From Microlunatus parietis (GTDB lineage: Bacteria > Actinomycetota > Actinomycetes > Propionibacteriales > Propionibacteriaceae), in the NCBI RefSeq assembly GCF_013407955.1, contig NZ_JACCBU010000001.1, positions 5,704,001 to 5,768,000 of the forward strand: 64,000 nt of DNA, read 5' to 3'. A program made the position numbers and the translations under genes. The notes beneath the pieces were generated by a model that saw nothing but the letters and a program-made list of their open reading frames with translations, did no database searches and was not told the origin of the DNA. The number at the start of each line of letters is the position of its first letter. The first letter of the stretch is position 1. This document shows, piece by piece, positions 59,810-64,000 of this stretch.

Positions 59810-60736
59810 ATGGAGTTCATGATCGATTCCGGGTCGACCTTCGCCGAGTACCGACGGCTGCTGTTCACGATCGCGTACGACCTGCTCGGCTCGGTCGGCG
59901 ACGCGGAGGACGTGGTGCAGGAGGCCTGGCTGCGCTGGGACACGGTCGATCACGCCGCGGTGGCGAACCCGCGCGGCTACCTGGTCCGGATCGTGGTGAA
60001 CCTCTCCCTGGAACGGTTGCGGCAGCTGCGCCGGGCCCGGGAGGACTACGTCGGGCCGTGGCTGCCGGAGCCGCTCTGGACGACCGAGGACGTGGCCGAG
60101 CGGGTCACCGACGCGGAGGATCTGGCGACCGGGATGCTGGTCGTGCTGGAGACGCTGTCGCCGCTGGAGCGGGCGGCGTTCGTGCTGCACGACGTGTTCG
60201 GGTTCGACCACCCGGAGGTCGCCGAGATGCTGGATCGTTCCCCGAGCGCGGTACGGCAGCTGGTGCACCGGGCCCGTGATCACGTACGGGAGCGGCGGCC
60301 GCGGTTCCGGGCCGAGCCGGAGGCGGCGCGGCAGGCGGCGGACCGGCTGATGCAGGCCGCGACCGGCGGCAGCATCGAGGGTCTGCTGGAGGTGTTGGCG
60401 CCGGACGTCGTGCTCTATCTGGACGGCGGTGGCGCGATCCGTACCGCACTGCGGCCGATCACCGGCGCGGAGAAGGTGGCCCGGCTGTTCGGCGCGATCG
60501 GTCCCGACCTGCCGAGGTACGAGCTGGTCTGGGATGCCGGGACCCGGCGGGCGATCGGCTATGCGGACGGGCGGCCGCTGACCGCGCTCGGGCTGGACGT
60601 GGCCGACGGCAAGGTCACCGGCATCTACGGGGTGCTCAATCCGGACAAGCTGAAGCACCTGGCGGAGAACAAAAAATTCGGCCGGCCCTCAACCAAGCCT
60701 GCGGGTACTTGGGAGGACCGGCCTACTGATGAATAG
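59810..60736 (+). CDS. SigJ-type ECF sigma factor with SnoaL-like C-terminal domain
   Basis: A 308-residue sigma factor (ECF41/SigJ group). Region 2 has the core-binding helix GDAEDVVQEAWLRW; region 4 reads ERAAFVLHDVFGFDHPEVAEM. From about residue 175 a SnoaL/NTF2-like domain follows (EGLLEVLAPDVVLYLDGGG), which in this group modulates sigma activity instead of a separate anti-sigma factor. ATG 59819 (leaderless, with CAGGAT 7 nt upstream) is as likely as 59810. The preceding VOC gene may be its partner or target; regulation of nearby oxidoreductase-type genes is usual in the group. Confidence 0.92.
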   Translation: MEFMIDSGSTFAEYRRLLFTIAYDLLGSVGDAEDVVQEAWLRWDTVDHAAVANPRGYLVRIVVNLSLERLRQLRRAREDYVGPWLPEPLWTTEDVAERVTDAEDLATGMLVVLETLSPLERAAFVLHDVFGFDHPEVAEMLDRSPSAVRQLVHRARDHVRERRPRFRAEPEAARQAADRLMQAATGGSIEGLLEVLAPDVVLYLDGGGAIRTALRPITGAEKVARLFGAIGPDLPRYELVWDAGTRRAIGYADGRPLTALGLDVADGKVTGIYGVLNPDKLKHLAENKKFGRPSTKPAGTWEDRPTDE

Positions 60737-60797
60737 TTAAGCCGCCCAGGCATCACGAACGATCAACTTCTGCTCAAGGATGCCCGAAGATTCGCCA

Positions 60798-60817
60798 CTA
60801 GTGTCGCACGACACTAG
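60798..60817. terminator. Hairpin between convergent genes
   Basis: CTAGTGTCG-CA-CGACACTAG is a perfect 9-bp inverted repeat with a 2-nt loop. It overlaps the stop codon of the leftward membrane gene and lies 62 bp after the sigma gene; likely a bidirectional terminator. Confidence 0.65.
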
Positions 60818-61128
60818 GTTCCGGTCGGGCCCTGGAAGCGTTGCAGGAGCGGGCCGAGCGAGGTCACCAGCGCGGTGATCGCGCAGACGACCAGGGTGAT
60901 GATCACGCCGGCTCCGGGGGTGTGATCGTTGTCGCTGAAGAAGATGATTCCGGAAGTTGCGAGGACGGCGAGCCAGCCCAGGACGGAGCGGGCCAGCAGC
61001 CGGTCCGGCCGGGCCAGGACACCGACCACGACGAACGCGAGCAGGATCCCGATCGCCAGCACGAGAGCGAACAGCATGCGGTGGTTCACCGTCGCCAGCA
61101 TCCCCCAGAGCGTGGAGGTCCGGTTCAC
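60814..61128 (-). CDS. Small membrane protein (104 aa)
   Basis: GTG 61128 overlaps the stop of a 42-codon upstream ORF (GTGA). Three membrane helices are predicted: LFALVLAIGILLAFVVVGVL, SVLGWLAVLATSGIIFF and AGVIITLVVCAITALVTSLG. A short charged loop (SDNDHTPG) sits between helices 2 and 3. No family recognised; likely an inner-membrane protein of unknown function. An alternative start is the Met at 61104. Confidence 0.6.
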   Translation of the reverse strand: MNRTSTLWGMLATVNHRMLFALVLAIGILLAFVVVGVLARPDRLLARSVLGWLAVLATSGIIFFSDNDHTPGAGVIITLVVCAITALVTSLGPLLQRFQGPTGT

Positions 61129-61253
61129 GTCGACTCGGGCGTCTCGTACAGCTTCTGCAGCCAGGGTGTCGCGGTGAGCGCCAGCACCGCGGCGCTGCTG
61201 AACGGCGGCAGTCGCCTCGGCAAGCTCGCCAAGGCTCCCTGCGGTTCGGACAT
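61125..61253 (-). CDS. Small ORF coupled to the membrane protein (42 aa)
   Basis: A small ORF with GAGGAAAG about 5 nt before ATG 61253, ending in a GTGA overlap with the membrane-protein gene. The peptide is helical and hydrophobic in the middle (SSAAVLALTATPWLQKLY). It may be a small protein or a coupling leader. Codon bias alone does not settle the matter. Confidence 0.4.
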   Translation of the reverse strand: MSEPQGALASLPRRLPPFSSAAVLALTATPWLQKLYETPEST

Positions 61254-61343
61254 GTCTTTCCTCGCTCCTCTTGTCGCTGAGCGGACACCGTAACGACCGG
61301 CGGGGCACGGCGCAGCCCAACCCCACCCGGTTCCCAACTCAAG

Positions 61344-61362
61344 TAAGGTGAGGCTAAGCTTT
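61344..61362. promoter_or_regulatory. Candidate iron box (IdeR/DmdR-type)
   Basis: TAAGGTGAGGCTAAGCTTT matches the 19-bp consensus TTAGGTTAGGCTAACCTAA at 14 positions, including the central GGCTAA. It lies 28 bp upstream of the first of two ferritin-like genes and would repress them when iron is plentiful. Confidence 0.6.
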
Positions 61363-61390
61363 CTCTGATTGGACTTCTGGGGGTGCACGG

Positions 61391-62197
61391 ATGGAGTGGT
61401 ACGACGACGCCGGCCGGCTCGATCGTGATCTCCGCGAGCATGCCCGGGCCGCCTCGGGGAGTCTGGCCGAACGGCTGCCGCTGGAGGGAATCCGCTGCTC
61501 GGCGACGACCCTGCGGTTGCTCCGGGTGCTCTACCTGATCGAACGCTCGACCATCGAACGGATGCGGGTGCTGCTGGTCACGCCCACCCACAGCGACGCT
61601 CAGGTCACGGCTTTCCTGTGCACCTGGGCCTACGAGCGGCACTGGATCGCGGACGCGCTGCGGACCGTGCTCGAGGCGCATGCGTGGCCGGTCGACTTTC
61701 CGCCGCCCTCCCGGTGGTCGGTGCGCGGGCTGCTCGGCGACGCCCGGCACCGGCTGCTGCCGATCACCGAGGCGCTGCGGACCAACCTGATCGGCGATCC
61801 GGTGGTCGCCGTCCATCTCGTCGAGGGTGTCCTGGACGACGAACTGAGCCGGGTCGGTTACCGGGAGTTGATCAAGCTCGAACCGGACCTTGCCGAGCTG
61901 GCCGAGTCGGTCCTCGCGATCAAGATCATCCACGGCCGCTACCTGCGCACCCGGGCCGCTGTTGATCTTGACCGGTCCGCCGCGGCCCGGCGCCTGGTCG
62001 GCCGGCGCCTGCGGTCGTACGCGTGGCCGGAGCGCAGTCCCGGGCTGCCGGAGGCAGAGGTGTCCTGGTTCGTCCGGACCGTCTTCGGCGGGCTTGATGA
62101 TCATGACGTCGACGCCGGTCTGCCGGGCCTGCCCGGGCTCCGGCTCATCGAGGGCCGGGGCCGGCTTCGCTTGCGTACCGACGAAGGGAGTCGTTGA
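61391..62197 (+). CDS. Ferritin-like paralogue with degraded diiron site
   Basis: A 268-residue protein, paralogous to the next gene product. Aligning the two, the first Glu ligand is kept (E51) and a His is kept (H181), but the E-x-x-H pair of the second helix is lost (Arg83 and Ile86), the third-helix Glu is Asp150 and the fourth-helix Glu is Lys178. It probably cannot form a normal diiron centre and may serve as a structural partner of its neighbour. A candidate iron box lies upstream. The downstream gene starts 2 bp after its stop. Confidence 0.75.
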   Translation: MEWYDDAGRLDRDLREHARAASGSLAERLPLEGIRCSATTLRLLRVLYLIERSTIERMRVLLVTPTHSDAQVTAFLCTWAYERHWIADALRTVLEAHAWPVDFPPPSRWSVRGLLGDARHRLLPITEALRTNLIGDPVVAVHLVEGVLDDELSRVGYRELIKLEPDLAELAESVLAIKIIHGRYLRTRAAVDLDRSAAARRLVGRRLRSYAWPERSPGLPEAEVSWFVRTVFGGLDDHDVDAGLPGLPGLRLIEGRGRLRLRTDEGSR

Positions 62198-62199
62198 TC

Positions 62200-63006
62200 A
62201 TGGCCTTCGACATCGACAAGTACGCCGACACGTCGGAGCGGGTGCACTGGGAGGACCTGGACTTCTCCGCCTTCGACGACCGGCCGCTGTCGCCGGAGAC
62301 GCTGCGCAGCCTGCACTACATGTGCGACATCGAGTACCACACGGTCTGCTACATGCGGGACATGCTGACCACGCCGTCGCATCGGGAGGACGCGGTGTCG
62401 ACGTTCATGACGATGTGGAACCGGGAGGAGTACTGGCACGGCGAGGCGCTGGCGGCGGTCCTGCAGCGGCACGGCATCTCGGTCGACTTCGACGCCCTGA
62501 AGTCGCGCCGGCTCAAGCTTGGCTGGCGGGACAAGATCGCTCCGGTCAAGCAGGCGCTGCTGGGCAACCTGGTCGGCGCCGACTTCGTCGCGGTGCACAT
62601 GAGCTGGGGTGCGGTGAACGAGTGGTCTGCCACCGCCGCGTACCGACGGCTGGCCAAGCTCGAAGATCATCCGGCGCTGTCGCCGCTGCTGCGCCGGATC
62701 GGCCAGCAGGAGACCCGGCACGTCGCCTTCTACACCACCCAGGCCCGGGCCCGGCTGGAGCAGAGCGCCGCGGCCCGGACGCTGACCCGGTTCGCGCTGT
62801 CGAAGGCGTGGGGTCCGGTCGGCTCCGGGGTGATGCCGGAAGCCGAGGTCAGGCACGTGATGAAGCACATCTTCGGTTCCCCGGAAGGGATGGCGGAGAT
62901 CCGCAAGATCGACGAGCACGTGGCCCGGCTGCCCGGCCTGGAGGGGCTGCAGGTGGTCACCGACGCGTTCCGCGCCCGCGGCATCTACTCAGACGAGGTC
63001 GCGTAG
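62200..63006 (+). CDS. Ferritin-like diiron oxygenase / acyl-ACP-desaturase-like protein
   Basis: A 268-residue protein of the ferritin-like superfamily. The full diiron ligand set is visible: E45, E77-x-x-H80, E141 and E171-x-x-H174. Residue layout resembles acyl-ACP desaturase-like and ferritin-like oxygenase proteins of actinobacteria. It acts probably on lipids or a small organic substrate with oxygen. GAAGGGAG lies about 10 nt before ATG 62200. It follows its degenerate paralogue by 2 bp, and both sit behind the candidate iron box. It overlaps the broken DHFR-family gene by 22 bp at its end. Confidence 0.85.
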   Translation: MAFDIDKYADTSERVHWEDLDFSAFDDRPLSPETLRSLHYMCDIEYHTVCYMRDMLTTPSHREDAVSTFMTMWNREEYWHGEALAAVLQRHGISVDFDALKSRRLKLGWRDKIAPVKQALLGNLVGADFVAVHMSWGAVNEWSATAAYRRLAKLEDHPALSPLLRRIGQQETRHVAFYTTQARARLEQSAAARTLTRFALSKAWGPVGSGVMPEAEVRHVMKHIFGSPEGMAEIRKIDEHVARLPGLEGLQVVTDAFRARGIYSDEVA

Positions 63007-63547
63007 ACGGCCTCGATCATGCCGGAGTCGAACGTCCGCGCGGTACGCAGCGTCAGGGGCAGCGCGGCACCGAGCTCGGCGAACATCGAGCTGCCCTGAC
63101 CGACGGCGACCGGGCTGATCTTCAACCAGAACTCGTCGACCAGGCCCGCCGTGATCATGGACCGGATCGACGCCACGCCGCCGAACATCACCAGAGCACG
63201 CCCCCGGACTCCTTGAGTTTCCGGACCTGCTCGGCGCCGTCGCCGGTCGCCAGTGTGGTTCCGGGCCAGATCGAGACGTCGAGGTCGGCAGTCGAGGTCA
63301 GCACGACCTTCGGGGTGGCATTGATCCAGTCAGCCATCGGGCTCTCGACCTTGGTCCAGTGGGCCTCCATGTCCAGGAACGTCTGCCGGCCGATCACGAT
63401 CGTGTCGACCGTCGAACGGAACCGGTCGGCCAGGTCGTCCTCCTGATCCTCGTCGGGGACGATGAACCTGAGCGACGCGAGGTCGCCCTCCGGCCCGGCC
63501 ATGAAGCCGTCGAGGGAGATGTTGCAGGAAACGATCAGTGGTCTCAC
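62985..63547 (-). pseudogene. DHFR-family (RibD C-terminal-like) reductase broken by a frameshift
   Basis: The 5' part (63547-63188, opening PLIVSCNISLDGFMAGPEGD) stops at a TGA directly after KLKESGGVLW. The 3' part (63191-62985, starting MFGGVASIRSMITAGLVDEF) continues the same family alignment in another frame. In intact homologues the sequence runs through as x-G-G-V-V-M-G-G-A-S, so a 1- or 2-nt indel near 63188 broke the gene. The TGA overlaps a GTG-ATG pair, so the two halves could still be co-translated. It is divergent from the TetR gene at the window end. Confidence 0.75.
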
Positions 63548-63592
63548 GGTACGTGCTCCTCACGTGGGGCGGCGGCACTGGCGTACGTCGTA

Positions 63593-63617
63593 CCGTACTA
63601 TGTACGGCGACTAGGGT
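63593..63617. promoter_or_regulatory. TetR operator and leaderless promoter
   Basis: CCGTAC-TAT-GTACGG (63593-63607) is a perfect 6-bp inverted repeat, flanked by GTCG and CGAC on either side. TAGGGT (63612-63617) lies 6 nt before ATG 63624. The site lies between the DHFR-family remnant and the TetR gene and likely controls both. Confidence 0.7.
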
Positions 63618-63623
63618 CCAGAC

Positions 63624-64000
63624 ATGCACGGAGCGGAATTGTCACGGGTACTGCCGCTGCTGTGGCGTACCGCCGAACGGTCGAGCCCCGGCGACCGGCT
63701 CTCGGTGGGGCGGATCGTGCAGCAGGCCGTCGAGCTCGCCGACGTGAGCGGTCTCGAGCGAGTGACGATGCGTGCGCTCGCCCAGGAACTCTCGGTCGGC
63801 ACCATGTCGCTCTACACGCACGTGCCGGGGAAGCCCGAACTGCACGCGTTGATGCTCGACCACGTCACCGGCGAGGATCTCCGGCCGGTACCGGAGACGG
63901 TCGGCTGGCGGGAGGCCGTGATCGAGATCGCCCACAACGACCGGGACCGCTACCTGCGGCACCCCTGGCTGCTACAGCTGACCGCGACCCGGCCCCCGTC
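63624..64000 (+). CDS. TetR-family regulator, 3' end outside window
   Basis: The frame from ATG 63624 stays open to the window end (125 codons). The helix-turn-helix is near residues 48-72 (VTMRALAQELSV, then TMSLYTHVPGK), followed by L-H-A-L-M-L-D-H-V. The N-terminal extension of about 20 residues is usual for the TetR_C_1-like subgroup, whose members regulate exporters and reductases. A leaderless promoter and a palindrome lie just upstream. Probably represses the divergent DHFR-family gene. Confidence 0.85.
   Translation, partial: MHGAELSRVLPLLWRTAERSSPGDRLSVGRIVQQAVELADVSGLERVTMRALAQELSVGTMSLYTHVPGKPELHALMLDHVTGEDLRPVPETVGWREAVIEIAHNDRDRYLRHPWLLQLTATRPP

Overview
The window is high-GC actinobacterial DNA. 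Evidence for this is the strong third-position G/C, frequent GTG starts, many leaderless genes (a TANNNT hexamer 6-7 nt before the start codon), and the families present: DUF2510, a SigJ-type sigma factor, the dxr-rseP-ispG cluster, and DUF2637, DUF4913 and RRQRL-type mobile-element proteins. I cannot name the genus; a Propionibacteriales-like or Micromonosporales-like actinomycete is a weak guess. No rRNA, tRNA or CRISPR array was seen.

Left chromosomal arm (1-5.07 kb): a gene cut by the window edge, a TetR-ABC ATPase-permease drug-export operon with an operator palindrome, and rlmN.

Mobile element (about 5.07-29.33 kb): a roughly 24-kb integrative element sits inside the 3' part of rlmN. 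A large serine recombinase lies next to the right junction. The left end of the element supplies a new in-frame C-terminus for RlmN, including the catalytic cysteine, and the displaced native 3' end remains at 29.31-29.48 kb. The interior has five parts. (1) Left cargo of unknown genes, one encoding a NYN-domain nuclease. (2) A control region with a helix-turn-helix/Nudix-like protein coupled to a cupin, a GntR repressor divergent from an excisionase-like protein, and repeated operators. (3) A tightly overlapping mobilisation operon: VirD4/TraG-type coupling protein, an RRQRL-like zinc protein, a DUF4913 protein, two unknowns, a DUF2637 membrane protein, a small ORF, a MobF relaxase-helicase and a 1105-residue protein sharing a C-terminal module with the relaxase. 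(4) A non-coding segment with a very large hairpin, followed by small unknown genes. (5) The recombinase. No mating-pore genes and no FtsK/TraB-type translocase were recognised, so it looks like an integrative mobilizable element. A 64-bp segment with a predicted stem-loop occurs twice inside it.

Right chromosomal arm (29.5-64 kb): two AraC-VOC modules, an APH-like kinase, a TetR/SnoaL pair, a PEBP protein, a SpoU methyltransferase, an MFS carrier, class I ribonucleotide reductase nrdAB (the R2 protein has Phe where the radical Tyr is expected), malQ, a quinone oxidoreductase, a LOG-family protein, a LysE exporter, a 1.1-kb G-rich repeat-filled intergenic region, a serine hydrolase, the isoprenoid/site-2-protease cluster dxr-rseP-ispG, a SigJ-like sigma factor, and a tandem pair of ferritin-like diiron proteins behind a candidate iron box. 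Decayed genes include a LuxR-type remnant, a frameshifted DHFR-family gene and a PH-like protein with an in-frame stop before its apparent C-terminus.

A recurring translational layout is a micro-ORF of 8-10 codons whose stop overlaps the start of the main gene (ATGA/GTGA). It precedes rlmN, the LOG gene and the GNAT gene with a leaderless promoter, and the first TetR gene with a 5' UTR.
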